64,000 bases of DNA, taken from NCBI GenBank assembly GCA_033002965.1, contig JAURVB010009627.1:27229-91228 (forward strand). The letters are read 5' to 3'. Position 1 is the first letter of the stretch. Every line of letters starts with the position of its first letter. This DNA is from Piper betle (Eukaryota; Streptophyta; Magnoliopsida; Piperales; Piperaceae). This document shows, piece by piece, positions 11,157-24,069 of this stretch. The notes under the pieces were generated by a model. It worked only from the letters and a program-made list of their open reading frames with translations, was not told the DNA's origin and made no database searches. The translations under genes and the position numbers were made by a program.

Positions 11157-14100
11157 TAAGCGTAAATTTGTTCTAAGGAGGAATTTAGCCCTTAATAATT
11201 GATTTTAATGGTGTGCCTTCTAAAATGTATGATATTCTTGTAAAGAATATGTACGTTTTTATAAAGGGTATTGCACCCCTTTTAAAGGGTATACATCTTT
11301 TAAAGGATATGCACCAGCTTTCATTTGGTTGACATGAAAATAGTATAATGAAAAAAATTTTATATAAAATAGAAATATAAAAAGATGAAATGACGTGAAA
11401 ATTTTAACAAATTCTTAAACATGTTTGGATAGTAGGAAAATAAGATGAAAATAAAATATTTCATTCCATGTACATATACAAGTGTACGTGCCTCTCAAAA
11501 TTTCCCTCAATTTCTTTTTATTTTTTATAAAAAAATATTGCTTTGTTAAATTTTTACATGCACTTACTTTGATTGAAATTAAAATTCTTTTTAAATAAAT
11601 TTCATGACACTCAAATACAAGTAAATTTATGACCTCTAAATTTTACTTTTTTTTCGTGCAATTTCAAGACAATCAAATAGATGGATAAGCTTTTTTCTCC
11701 GTCACAACCTCTACTTAAAAGTTGCATCACATCTCCTCCTTATAATTATATCAACAATATCTCTTAAAATATTTCTTTTTTTCATTGGTAGAAGATTTTT
11801 TTGCGATTACTATCTCAAAAGACATAAATAATTATAAAGCAATTATATTATTCAGTTTATTTTGTTTTTTTTAATATTTTTGAGTTCATTTATAATTTAA
11901 TTATTCACTTTTCTTTCTTATGCAAAGTATTTGTATTTTTTTTGTAAATCACTTCATTATTATTAATATTATAAATTTTTATTTTTTCAGATTTTTTATT
12001 CACTGTTCTATTCTCCTTTATCATTATTTTATCTTGTATTATTTACAACTCATTTTTCTTTTAGATTTTCCCTTTTTTAATATTTTCACTCTGAGATTTT
12101 ATTTTGGTTTTCTTCCGAAAATATGTTTTTTTTTTTTGCATTGGGCACATTGTGATATTTTTTTGATTTATTTATTAATGATTTCCCCTTACTAAAATTG
12201 TTTTAAATTGTGATATTTTTTCTTTTTCTTTTCAAAATTATTTTTTAAATTTATGTTTTTCAAAGATGTAGATGTGCAAGGACTGTAATCTTAAATGATG
12301 GCGAACTTCTAATGGGTCAAGTTCATGCGAATATGTTTATGTCGACGAGTTATAGTTTGTGGTATATAAACATGGAAATAGAAAAAAGACTTGACGAATA
12401 ATTAAATATATATTTAGAAGAAATGCAACAAATAATCTATTAGATGTCGGTGAAACAAGTATGATGTTAAATTTTTTGCTTTGGGCACTTGTGATAATTA
12501 TTTTTTCTATTAAGATTACTGTACTTTTTTTACAAGATTGTTTTTTTTAAATTTGATTTTTCTCAAGTTTGATAATGATAAAAAACAATTGATTTATATC
12601 TATTATTTTTTATAGTTCAGGTACTTTCATAATATTTCAGGTTTATAGCTCATTTAAATTCAGAAAATTTTAAATAATTTATTTTAGAAATTTATAACTT
12701 AGTAATTTATATGTTTAATAATCATGATATTAGTCTATTTCTAAAAGCACCACCAGCGTATTGCATAAGTTGGTGACTGGTGTTTTATAAAATTAGACAA
12801 GAAGTAGGGTCATGCACATCTTGTATTAGAAATAAACACTTATTTGTAAAACATTTTTTGGATCATAAAATATACTATAATGATGTGATATCTTAAAGAT
12901 AGAATCCAATTTTAAAGATGAACTCTAATTAAATGAGAAACTAGATTACAATGATTTAATTTATTTTTTTAGCTGTGTTGTATCTTGATTGGTTGAATCT
13001 CCTATGTTTTGTCAGATTGCAACTTTTGATTCCATTTTTATTAATAAGAAATGATTATCCTCTCATTGAGTAATTTTTTATCAAATGTAACTTTAAGTAC
13101 TATTTATGATTTATAAATGTTTTCTTCCAAAGGAAAAAAATAGAGTAGAGTTGATTTGACTAGAAGTATTTAGAGAGGAGTCGATTCAAAGTCAACATGA
13201 AGTCATACGGCGGAGTCATGTCAATAGACTTCAAGTAATAAAAGCAAAATTAACCAATTTAAATATTCATTAATAATTATTTTTGCAAGTAAAAGTCTAA
13301 TTTACTAATATTGATTAAATCTACATGTTCTATCACCAAAACAAAAGTGGAAAGATAGTGACAACTCTCACTCCTACACTCATGCCTTCATCTATATTTC
13401 CCTTCACTCTAGTTAAATGAATTAATTATGCTTAATCGAGTTTGTGCCTAAGTTTGACTTGGCCTGAAATGGAGTTGATTCGTTGAATTTATGGAGTAAA
13501 TAACAAATTTTAGAAATATGATGGTTACTAATAAGATGGTGGTTACTAGTAGGTAATCACTGCTATTGCCTAATAAAAATGTAAAACTATGAAGATGTAA
13601 CATGGAGGTTCTATTTGAGTTAGTCAAGACCAACTATTACAATTAAACATATTGTATATTGATGTTATCACTTACAATTTCGCAAGATTAAATGAAAATT
13701 TACGTGTTATTAACTTGTGATCATTGGGTGCTAAATTATATGATCAATTTCCATTTTAAAAAATGATTAGCCACCATGTCAAAGACTTAAAAAGGCCGTG
13801 AACTTTCGTGTCTTTATAAAAATTGGTTCATGAACTAGTCGATGAGTTAGTTCAAATCAAAATTTCAAGGAAATTTGCACGTACAAGTCGATCAAGACAA
13901 ACTCGTTCTGCACTCGGCTAGACTCATCGACGGGTCGAGCCATTAATCTTCATTTAAAATAATACCTAATTATAAAAATTAGATTTGCTGTAACAAGTGC
14001 TAACAGCTATAATAAATCCGCTCGAACAGCCCTCTCATTGGTTTAGATTACTTTTTATCGATTTGTCAAATCCTCGGAACAAACGGAGTATATCTCTTTG

Positions 14101-15060
14101 TAGTCCACAACGAATATGTTAGATACATTCGTCCTATTTTTAAGATCCATACATTCTGTTTTTTTATTTTTAAAAAAATATTGACCGTCCATTCACTCGT
14201 ACAAATACAATTATAATATTTTTTATTTTTTCCCTAAGTTTCTATACACTTATTTAATATTAATCTAATATTGATTACTGTACCTGCACGTTATGTTTTG
14301 ACTAGTTTTTTATAATTGCTCTTTGAATCATGAATGGTTGGCATAGATCTTGTCAATGAATAGAAAGTATTTTATTTCTTCCCCAAACATGCAATCAAGG
14401 AACCCATGTTCTAAGTATATGGTCACTAATCTTCTCTCATCACTCTATAATTACGCCACTGACTTTGCTTAAGACAAAAGTAATCCCTTGACTTTGGGGA
14501 AACATGATTGCATGCAATAAACGGTATGAATTGTAAACTGTACATATAACTGTTCTCTTTTAGTTATTCAATCAATGTGCATGGAAAACAATCGGGCCTC
14601 TCATTCTGGGAAGAAATGTGCACGGAAAAATGGATAATGTACATTATTAATTCTAGAAGATTAATTAATAAACTAAAATGTCCTTTCAATAAAATTATGT
14701 AATAATGTTTGGGCAGGCTTACGTGTGATTAAATGCATGGATTGGGGTTGTTATTGCAATGGTTGATTAGAGAAATAGTTAGAGGATAAATCAAGGTGTC
14801 AACTATCCTAGCGTAATTTGTCATATGTGTGACAATAAACCAATAAAGAGAGAAATTGAATTAAATAATAAAGGCTTGATTAATTAGTTTGGTTGAGTCA
14901 AGGATATATATTTTATATGAAAAATATATTGAGGTATTTCTCTTTTCATGTGGTGGTGATTGTTAACTGGCCAACAATGGTTTGTCGAGATGTGATTGGA
15001 AGTTCCTTTGGGAAGGGAGATACACCGGTGCTCCCTCTCCAAAGAAAAGAGAAATATATT
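11157..15060. other. AT-rich spacer, no recognised gene
   Basis: A further diverged copy of the MITE-like family appears at about 11310-11690 (it starts near a TTTGGTTGACATG string and ends near AGACAATCAAATAGATGG). The rest, including poly-T-rich stretches at about 11870-12240, shows no supportable gene. Confidence 0.45.
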
Positions 15061-15462
15061 TGTAATAACTCGACCTAAAGTGCAAATTGATTGTGTAAGT
15101 CTTTTCAAAATAATTAACTTATCCCTATAAATGGATTGGATCTTAATCCAGGAAACATTGGGGGTGAGACTAATTTACAGATTTACAATTCACCCATGTT
15201 AAGAAATTATGTCTTCAGAATTTCTACACTCAGCTTCCCTTAGCCCAGCCCAGTATTTAGTATGGTATCAAATTGACTTTAATATCATTTGTAATAACCC
15301 GACCTAAGTATAAATTGATGGACTTAAGTCACTTCCTTAAAATAATTAATTTGTGAATATTTATAAACTATCGCCACTAATATGTTGGATTTTACTCTTA
15401 TAGGTATTAATTATAAAATTAATTTGGAAGATATCATAATTTTTGTAGATGTACTATGTACA
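15061..15462. mobile_element. Small LTR-element relic with two direct copies (TRIM-like)
   Basis: TGTAATAACTCGACCTAA starts at 15061 and TGTAATAACCCGACCTAA at 15290; both continue with related sequence (CAAATTGATTG / TAAATTGATGG, then an AAAATAATTAA string). Just before the second copy is TGGTATCAAATTG (about 15264), like a plant methionine-tRNA primer-binding site. This layout suggests a terminal-repeat retrotransposon in miniature or a truncated LTR element. The second copy is interrupted at 15463 by a CACTA end. Confidence 0.35.
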
Positions 15463-17965
15463 CACTAGTAGAAAATCAGTTTTCAGCGACCAAATTTAAT
15501 AGAAAATTGGTCCAGTTGTTGAAGAACATAAATCCAGTTGCTCATAAGATTTGCAACTGCCAAATTCGATTGCAGTAGATAGGGTTGACCGGAAAGAAAT
15601 TTGATTGCAAAAGTTGCAACTCGACGTGCCGTTTCAATTTGGTTTATAAGTTAACGACTGCGCTAATGGTTGAAAAACCGATTGTAAATTATTTGTAACC
15701 GTGCTTTCAGTCGCAAATTCAATTTCAACTTTGGCTCCAAATTGGTTTATCTTTGGTTGGTATGTCTTTTGGTGCCGGCAGCAAATGCGACTATAAAGTG
15801 GATACAAATCAATCACAATCAGGTCGCAAAATAACCTGAAATATTTAAAATAATAATTATTTTTTGTTCTAAAATAACATGTTCAATAACAAAAAATTAT
15901 AAATAAATAAATATGATGACAAAATATATACAAAAACATATAATAAATGTTAAATCTAAAATACAATACAATATTCAATGTCATATATGAAATATAAATT
16001 AAATGTCTAGTGCAAAAAACCATATATCTATATCAAGGGAGGGGCGGGTGGATCACGAGGGGCATATTAGAGTCATAATCACCCGGGTCACGATGATATT
16101 TTCTAGATATGGTTATTATATGACAAAATTGTCCATGGTAGTAGTAATGCACTCGACAAGTTGGTCATCTTTGGCTTGAGCCCCCTCCCTCAATCGCTGG
16201 TTTCTCTTGTTAAGAAGCTGGGTAAGTTGATGGTCCCAGACCGCAACCTTCACCCTCATTTCCTCCCTCATCCTTGTGATCTCTCCCTGTCTGTTTGCGG
16301 GTATCTAAATCCTCTAGCTAGCGGAGGAATTTATCTCATCATACAAAGACTGGACCTAGCATCATCGGTGTGATAAGAAGTTGATCCACATGACTCGAGA
16401 TGAAGATCCCAATTCGGTCCTTGAAAACCCCAATCCATACTATCAACCCTTGTTTGGCTCTCCAACTACATATCAATATGCTGCAAGGCCGACGACCAAC
16501 GATTGGCTAGAAAGATCAGCACCATACATCATCTCTTTATGCTCTTGGTACCTAGCGTTGAAAAACATTATTGATTAGTACAGATTAGTTAATAGTTTTT
16601 AAAAAGAAAACATGCACAAATTATAATATTATTTGACATTACGTAAAAAGAAGTTTGATATATTTAAAATTTGTTAATGAAATCGTTATAAAGTAAATAA
16701 TTTTAAAGAAAATCCTATAAAGTCTCCTCGAGGAACATTAAAAAAATTTCATACCTATACAAATTTCACATTTCATATTTCATAATTTAATAATCCATAT
16801 TTCACACAAAAAATTACACAATCATATAACAATTTCACATTCATCAAGTAGGAAATGCTTGGTCTTCACGTGGGTTATTTTTCTGCAAAACAAAAACATA
16901 ATGAAACTCCTCCAACTCATATTTCTTTGTTTACTTGAACTGTTAGCAACAATTAACTATTTGGCAAATAATAGAAGATAGAATTGCAATGTCATAATAC
17001 GAATCAAATTAACTTTAGTAAATTTTCAACAAAAACATATTTCTAAATGGAAATTTAAACTTACTTATTTGCTTATTTAAAAAGTAGATAACAATTAGAA
17101 ATAAAATAATATATGAAAACTTATCGCTATAGCTTCAGACTTTTTATCAGTATATGTACCCTTCCCTTTGTCTTTACGGTATGTGTGGTCAAACAAAACT
17201 GACCACCGGACATGACTTGCCTGATATTTGTCTTGCATTGCGAAGAAACTTAAATAAATTATGATGAACAAAATAATTAAAAAAAAGTAGTCATACCAAG
17301 CGTTTTTCATAGATCTCTAAACTAATAGATCCACCAACATATGAGTTATTTTACATGTCTTTCTCCGTCATCTGAGTCTTCTTATTCTTCTATAATAGCT
17401 CCCGAAATATATTAGTAATCTAGTAATCCCGGATGAGATGCTCTCAGATGTCCAGCTAAATTTAAGTAGGTCGACCCCTATGTCCAATAGTGTGAGCGTT
17501 GCATACCTCGTTCACTTCATCATCCCCTCATATAATTTCGGGGCTGCCTCAAAAATAGCAACTCGCACCTGTGAACTCCATGTATACTTTGTCTGAAATC
17601 CTGTGGCCTCATCCCTTTTTTTATGGTATTCGACATTTTGTGACCATATTTGCAACCGCTAATTCGGTTGCAATTTAAGTTATAAAATTTTTAACCAATT
17701 TGGAACTATATACATGGTCACAAATTCATTTTCAATTTATTAAGTTTTGCCATGAAACTTAACACGATTATAAAATTCACTTGGTGACCATAATTAGCTA
17801 ATGCAAAGCACAATTATAAAATTTCGGTCGCTAACTCACTAAATGATTACTAAACCATAGATATATTTTGCCACTGATTTTGCCGTCACAAGACGGGGTT
17901 AAAAATTACCCGTTTCAACGTAATTGCAACATGGTCGCTAAGTTGCAATCGAATTTTGCAGTAGC
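15463..17965 (-). mobile_element. CACTA (En/Spm) transposon relic
   Basis: CACTAGTAGAAAATC at 15463 is a classic CACTA terminal motif. Short subterminal repeats follow on both flanks: GCAACT/CAACTG-type and CGATTG-type words at about 15480-15830 and again at about 17640-17960. The opposite terminus is degraded; TTTTGCAGTAGC near 17955 is the best remnant. Inside, the minus strand carries broken coding similar to the plant TNP1/transposase-24 type: a Glu/Arg/Met-rich coiled-coil stretch at about 16150-16310, a segment ending in HTYRKDKGKGTYTDKKSEAI at about 17130-17230, and stop-riddled sequence at 17340-17640. The element is non-autonomous. The family call rests on motifs; the right border is approximate. 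Confidence 0.55.
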
Positions 17966-19516
17966 AACCTTCTGTTGCTGATTAACGATATTTTACCCGT
18001 GACAAACATGAAGAAATGTACAGAGAAGTAAAAATAATTTAAGAAAAAAATGAAAGGCCGAGATAGATGTACGGTGCAGTGTACCTTGGAGGGGGTCTTT
18101 TCATATGTTTTACACGGTATTGAACATCCTAAATCGTGAGAGAATAAAGTATCTTTTGAAGCCAAGAGAGATTGAGAGGAGTCTACCAGCTTTTTAAATT
18201 AAATATTTATCATATACTTAATAATTTACATTCCATGCATATCCAATGACATAAATGTATAAATTTTAACGTTATCACCTCCAAAATCTAAAAAATAGGT
18301 GTCGACTCAAGTGAATCCAAGTACTTCCTGGACATAGAACAATCTGTTCGGACTTTGAAATCAAATAAGAAAAATAATCTTCACTAAAAAAGCAATAAGG
18401 TTAGATTCGTAGGAGTTTCGAGTTTTTAAACATGATTAAACTCAAATAAATAATACATCTCGTTACGACTTAGATTATAGTTTTCTTATACAGCTCAGTA
18501 GACAGAGGATAAACTTGAAAAAAATAAACGGAGGATACGAGAACACAGAACATGCATGGATGACATCGTTTGAACCGAAGGAAATAGGAAAGATAAACAA
18601 ATGCATGCACACAGTACTCAAAATGGAGAGACAATATTTACGGTTTCCACCATGACCACATGGGGATCAAGGGGAGAAAATTCTAGTTTCTATGCTATTG
18701 ATAATTTGCAGGAGTGAGCCACAAATTCACAAAGGAAGAAAGGGATATTGCATTATCAGTTTTCTTTAGGGAAAAGTGAACTCCTGTATGATGAGAAAGA
18801 TGATCCATAGGCATCAGATATGTACATGTTCACATGGACAGCATATCACAATGCCTATTCTCAATCAGCAAAGACGACCCAACAAGATTCTAAAACCACA
18901 AAAATTGTGGCCATCATCGAAAATTATATCAAACTCATTCCCACTTGCATGTAATTTGCTGCTTTTTCCAACTTTCCCTCATGTGAGAGAACCCTAGCTA
19001 AAGAACACAATTCTCATACATATATAAAGTTATATGTATATATTACACGTCGACTTTTCATTATTGTTTTGAATTTATTATAAAGTTAGGATATGTTCAT
19101 CAAGAAATCATTCAATATTCATAAGCATGGGTCCAAATGTTTCAACATATATAAAGTAGAAAACGCATAAGTTCTGACTTTAATCAGAAAAAAACCAATT
19201 TATACAAGACATGGATCAATAAAAAACTATTATCAGTGGGAAAAAGACGTTGATTTTTTCCCTTGGTTACGTTACCATGACATCTTTAGCTTTTCTCGAA
19301 GAAAAAAGAGAGGAAATAATGAAACCCTCGTATATATCATAAGAAGAGTACAATTGTTATTTCGACTAATGACAAGTTTAATTAATGGTCTTTAATAATT
19401 CTAATTAGTGTAAGCTATAATGTATTAATATAACTTTTGAATATTTAATCACTTGTTTCAAGTAATTTGTAGAAAGGACTAATATTTAGTATTTCCTTTA
19501 ACACCGAAGACACTTA
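17966..19516. other. Spacer, no recognised gene
   Basis: Only short open frames with no family resemblance (17938-18165 minus, 18776-18997 plus). No RNA gene or clear repeat was recognised. Confidence 0.5.
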
Positions 19517-19878
19517 GGGTCTGTTTGGTTGTCTTAAAATTATACGAAAGAAATATAAAATTTAGAGGTCACAAATTTTCTTGTGTTTGAATGTCTTAAA
19601 ATTTAGTGAAAAAAAATTTAAATTTCAATCAAATTAAATCTATATAAAAAGCTTTACAAAATAACAATTTCTTATGAAAAAAAAAACAATTAAAGGAAAT
19701 TTTGGAAGGCACGCGCATATGCAAATGAGAAGGAATATTTCATTTTTATTTGATTTTTCAACTATCCAAATATATAAGAGAAATTTTTAAAATTTTCATA
19801 TCATTTCATCTCATTGTATTTCCCAATCATATGATATTTTTTTTATTTATTTTATTTTCATGCAAACCAAATAGACCC
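19517..19878. mobile_element. Tourist-like MITE, 362 bp, TTA target duplication
   Basis: The left end begins GGGTCTGTTTGGTTG and the reverse complement of the right end begins GGGTCTATTTGGTTTGC. TTA flanks both sides (19514-19516 and 19879-19881). The TIR sequence and TWA-type duplication match PIF/Harbinger Tourist elements. No coding capacity. Confidence 0.75.
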
Positions 19879-20016
19879 TTATGTTTTAATTAATGCATGG
19901 GGTAAGCATTTCTATGCTTGAATAAACAGGAGACTATTTTTGCTGTGTGTAAAATCTTCGACACAATTCAAACTCACACTTATTTTATTTTTTTCACCAA
20001 AATAAACTCACTCTTT

Positions 20017-20374
20017 GGTCCGTTTGATTAACATGAAAATAGCGTAAATTAAAAAAATCATATGAAATGAAAATACAATGAGATAAAATGACATGAAAAT
20101 TTTAAAAAAATTTCTTGCCTTATCTGTTTGAATGGTAGGAAAATAAGATGAAAAATAAAATATTTTTTCCTATGTGCATGTGTCTTTTAAAATTTTCCCT
20201 AAAATTTTTTATTTTTTATTAGAAAATATTGTTTTATAAAATTTTGACATAAATTTACTTTGATTAAAATTAAAATTTCTTTTAACTAAATTTGAAGACA
20301 TCTAACTAAAAAAAAATTGTAACCTTCAACTTTTATACTTCTTTCGTGTAATTTTAGGATAACCAAATAAACCC
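20017..20374. mobile_element. Second Tourist-like MITE, ~358 bp
   Basis: The left end is GGTCCGTTTGATTAAC, and the reverse complement of the right end begins GGGTTTATTTGGTTATCC, followed by TTA. The body shares strings such as GGAAAATAAGATGAAAA and AAAATGACATGAAAATTTT with the copies at 10.3-11.7 kb. The left target duplication is not clean (TTT). Confidence 0.6.
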
Positions 20375-20789
20375 TTAGTTGCTTCTTCTCACAAGTGTTA
20401 AATTTGACAATGAATACACATGCAAATAGACGTGGAGTATGCCACACTATGAATATTGGCGCCATTATTGTCTATTGAAAACTATCTATGCTTATAATTT
20501 TATTTCAATATTTATCTATTTATTTTGATACATTATGTAAGTGACTCTGAGTTAGCTCGAAGTCAACATCAGCTTTGAGCACACTCCACTCTCCGTGAAT
20601 AACAAAATCGAGTTCGAGTTTGAACTACAAGATATGAAAATTAAGAAGACAATCTGTTGTGAACCTATTTCATCATAAAATCATTAATTTTGAGCTCCAA
20701 AGATGAACATTGGATATTTGAGCATTCAAGCGCATGTATGAAATGAAATATCTTGTGGGTATATATCTTCTCAGCATTAATCTATATTG

Positions 20790-21096
20790 TTATTCCTTCG
20801 TCCAGGAATAATGCATGAGATGAATGATCTCCCGGCATAGCCGTGTCGATATCGTGTTGGAAGCCTGCAAGTCGCTCAAAAGCTTGAGCTGCCAAGGAAA
20901 GATGGAATAATTGTACCAACCAAACTCATGCACAGAATCAAACCAAAGTGAAACAGACCAAATAGATATGAAGACGATGAAGCGAAGTACTACCGAGTTG
21001 GACAAAGACATTGCTTGTATTTTGCTACATGCTTGCTGCAGATACTCCAACACATACCGGCGAAGGCAACTTGTTACGCTTCCTCATCCTTTCTAG
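20790..21096 (-). other. Unidentified coding-like segment with one plausible intron
   Basis: Reading the minus strand, an open stretch ending at 20994 (last residues LQQACSKIQAMSLSNS) can be joined across a GT-AG intron (20889-20993) to 20790-20888, which encodes LKLLSDLQASNTISTRLCRE and runs to a stop. The join is in frame. No in-frame ATG lies upstream before a stop, so a further 5' exon would be needed. The surroundings have somewhat higher GC than the spacer. I recognise no family; this may be a small gene, a fragment, or chance. Confidence 0.2.
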
Positions 21097-22044
21097 GATC
21101 GATTTAACCTATGTATACATACCATAATACATAATATATACGGTAATTAATAGTGTCTTGTTGGTTGTTCTCAAATCCCCCATTTGGGTTTGATTCAATT
21201 AGTCATTGTATATTTGAAGTGGTACAAAATTTTTTTAAAAAGATTAATTTGCTGTAACAAATACTATACTAAATCCGCTGAAACAATTTTCTTATAGATC
21301 AAATCACTGTAATTAATGAATTCTAAAGGTTATATCCGCAACAAGTAATTAAACTTTATTAACAGTGATAAATTAGATTAATTAGATGGTCCGTTTTTGT
21401 TATAATATTTGTTAAACAAAACTAATAATTATCTCTTTTGGTGGGAGGAGATTACGACAAAAAAATTATTAAATATTAAATTTTTTTGAGGATTTTCGAA
21501 TTTGATGCATGTTGCTGGTTTTTAAATCTCCATGAGATTGAGATATTTTTATTATTTTTATATTCATGCATATTCCTGGCTGGTTACTATAGACAGCACG
21601 CCCTAATTATTACCTTGATCACATCACACTTTTCTCGATATAATTAAGGCTATGATTGCGTGTTTGAGCGGACAGACGACTGAATTGTATTATTTTATAT
21701 CCATCGCCCCTTGGCCTTCTCTCTTTCACTTCACACGGATATGACAACTCTTTGGAATAATTTTATTGGATATACCCAAAAAGACTTTTGTCTCAGATAA
21801 TCAATGGCGTTTTATGCGCCTGCTAATCAAAACTTTTTATTGGCTTCTGAACCTTATTACTGAACTTTTGATTGCCACTTCCTGTAGTTCTAGGTTAAGC
21901 ATGGATTCTTAGTTCATTAATTTTTTATATACTTAAGTAGCCACTGATCAAGGAGAAACAGTTGGATTTTCTTGTTAATGTTATAACTCTAACATTGAGA
22001 ATATGGTAAGGAACAACTTAGCATTAATCCTCTACATTGAAAAA
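21097..22044. other. AT-rich spacer, no recognised gene
   Basis: Nothing supportable seen. Confidence 0.5.
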
Positions 22045-22200
22045 AGTTCTATATACATTATCCCCAAGTTAATTGTTGCATTTGAAACTAGTTAATGGTA
22101 ATTAATTAATAATCCTTCTACGTTGAAAAAAGTTATTAATTAATTACCATTAACTAGTTTCAAATGCAACAATTAACTTGGGGATAATGTATATAGAACT
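22045..22200. repeat. Perfect 68-bp inverted repeat with 20-nt loop
   Basis: Arm one is 22045-22112 and arm two 22133-22200; the arms are exact reverse complements over all 68 bases. The 20-nt loop (22113-22132), with its borders, resembles the sequence just left of arm one (about 22026-22049): both contain TTGAAAAAAGTT preceded by a TCTAC word. There are no transposon-style terminal motifs. A transcript would fold into a long perfect hairpin. Confidence 0.95.
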
Positions 22201-24022
22201 GATCTAATTTCTTGCGCTACGAATTACTAATTAGCTTTTAGGAAGAGAACCCATCAAGTGTAGCTAGCATGTTTTTAAATTTTTTTTGGGTTTTGTCATA
22301 TATTTAAAAAAACTCTTGACTTGATGATACGTCTCATGTATTTTAAAAAAATACTCTGGACTTGGGCTAAACTCCAATACAGGTTAAGATTCATAGCAAA
22401 GACTCATAGCATTAACGTACTTTCATACCTTAAGCAATTATTTTAGGTACTGATCAAGGCAAGAAACACTGTTCTTTCCATACTTCATCTCTTCCTGTCT
22501 AGGATATGAATTGATAATTTGGCATACATCTATCTCCCACATTCAATTGATCTACTTAGTAACGAGGGTACAGGTATTCTTCATCTATATGTATCAGAGC
22601 ACTTTGTGCTCCCTCATTCACTAAATATCTATTGTACTTGCAAAAGTGACATTCAGAGAACAAGTTTACAGTGAATGTTACATACCAGTCTGGCTCTTTT
22701 GACGCTTAGGAAGACATCAAAGAGAATGGAAGGATGGAGAGGCCAGTGTGAAAACAACCACTTTCTATTTGGACTAAAGCGCTGAGAAGGAGCAACTCCT
22801 CCCCCAGCAAAACCATTGGATCCCCTCCACCACACTTAACCAAACTTTGGACGATTGGTTTGGCTTCATATTATGTGAGTCATGTCTGTCAATTGGAGCT
22901 TTAGGGCCACACTTCAAACCAAGGTAATTGCTGGAAACTTGCATTATTCACCACTTAGACAAGATATGGGTGCTGTTTAAGCCGCATATGGAGAGCAAGC
23001 TTTGAGATCGCCGTGTGATTTGTACTGCAATATTGCACTGCTGCATGCATGCGTATTTGGAAGGGATGAGGTGGTACGAGTTCAATCGTTCATGTGATTA
23101 GGTTGGTGTATATGTATGTATCTTGGGTGAATAAAGTTGACCCAATTCATGCATGATAGGGACTAATTGATCGATCATAGTTTTCATGCACCTAATTCAT
23201 GAACATGGGAGCATGATAGGGAACCATTGTTGGCAATTCTGGGTTGGCCTTCAGTTCATTGATTGAACTGTTGTCGTCCAGACTCCGATATTGATCAGCT
23301 CTATTGGTCGACCAGCTGCTTGGCTTGTGTTACAATGGTAATGGTGCATTCAATAATTTAGAGGGCCATTGCCATGTTTGAAACTGTTAAAACTCAATCC
23401 GAAAATGATTATTTTCTTAACCAAAGGTAGTGAAGATTACAGCCCCTTTCTGTTAATGTTGGTCATGAGATAAAGATCATTAATAGATATATTATCAAAG
23501 TGGAGAAAGGCTTTTCTTATGCATGCGTGCATGTGTATGTAATGATGATTAGGTAGAAAGAAGAAGGAAGGTTCGAAGTTCGATCTAGAACTTCCTTACC
23601 ATTATTGTTGGTCAGCTTATCAGTTGGATCATCTCGTAAACTACACATAATCTCATGATCTATAATTTAAGGTCGGTAGCATGGATTTAATTGTATCATA
23701 AACTTTTTGCCTCCATGGTCACATCGATGGCACAAAGCACACTAACAAATAAAGTGTTAAGCATTATTAACTCTTATCTACTCTTTTATTTATATATATA
23801 TAGAAAATGATACAGTGTTAATTTTATTATTATTTATGAACTTTAATTATGTCTTAATTTTTTATATAATGGTTCACATTAGGTAGTTATTAGTGGAACT
23901 ACTCATAAATTATGACAAATAACTTCTCAATCTAAATCGTAGATGAAAAATTAGAGGTCTTGATGCAAATTTACAGAATTTATATTTAAAAATAGCTCAC
24001 ACTCTATTATTTTCATGTTTGT

Positions 24023-24024
<2 letters not shown>
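22201..24024. other. Spacer, no recognised gene
   Basis: A short minus-strand open frame at 22653-22835 sits in a locally GC-richer patch but resembles no family. No RNA gene recognised. Confidence 0.45.

Positions 24025-24063
<39 letters not shown>
24025..24063. repeat. (TA)n microsatellite
   Basis: About 19 AT dinucleotide units directly before the Helitron-like segment. Confidence 0.9.

Positions 24064-24069
<6 letters not shown>

Noticed and set aside
20818..20900. Possible microRNA169/171-like precursor because of GCCAAGG and CGATATCG words
   Set aside because: The sequence does not match known mature microRNAs over their length and no pairing arm was found.
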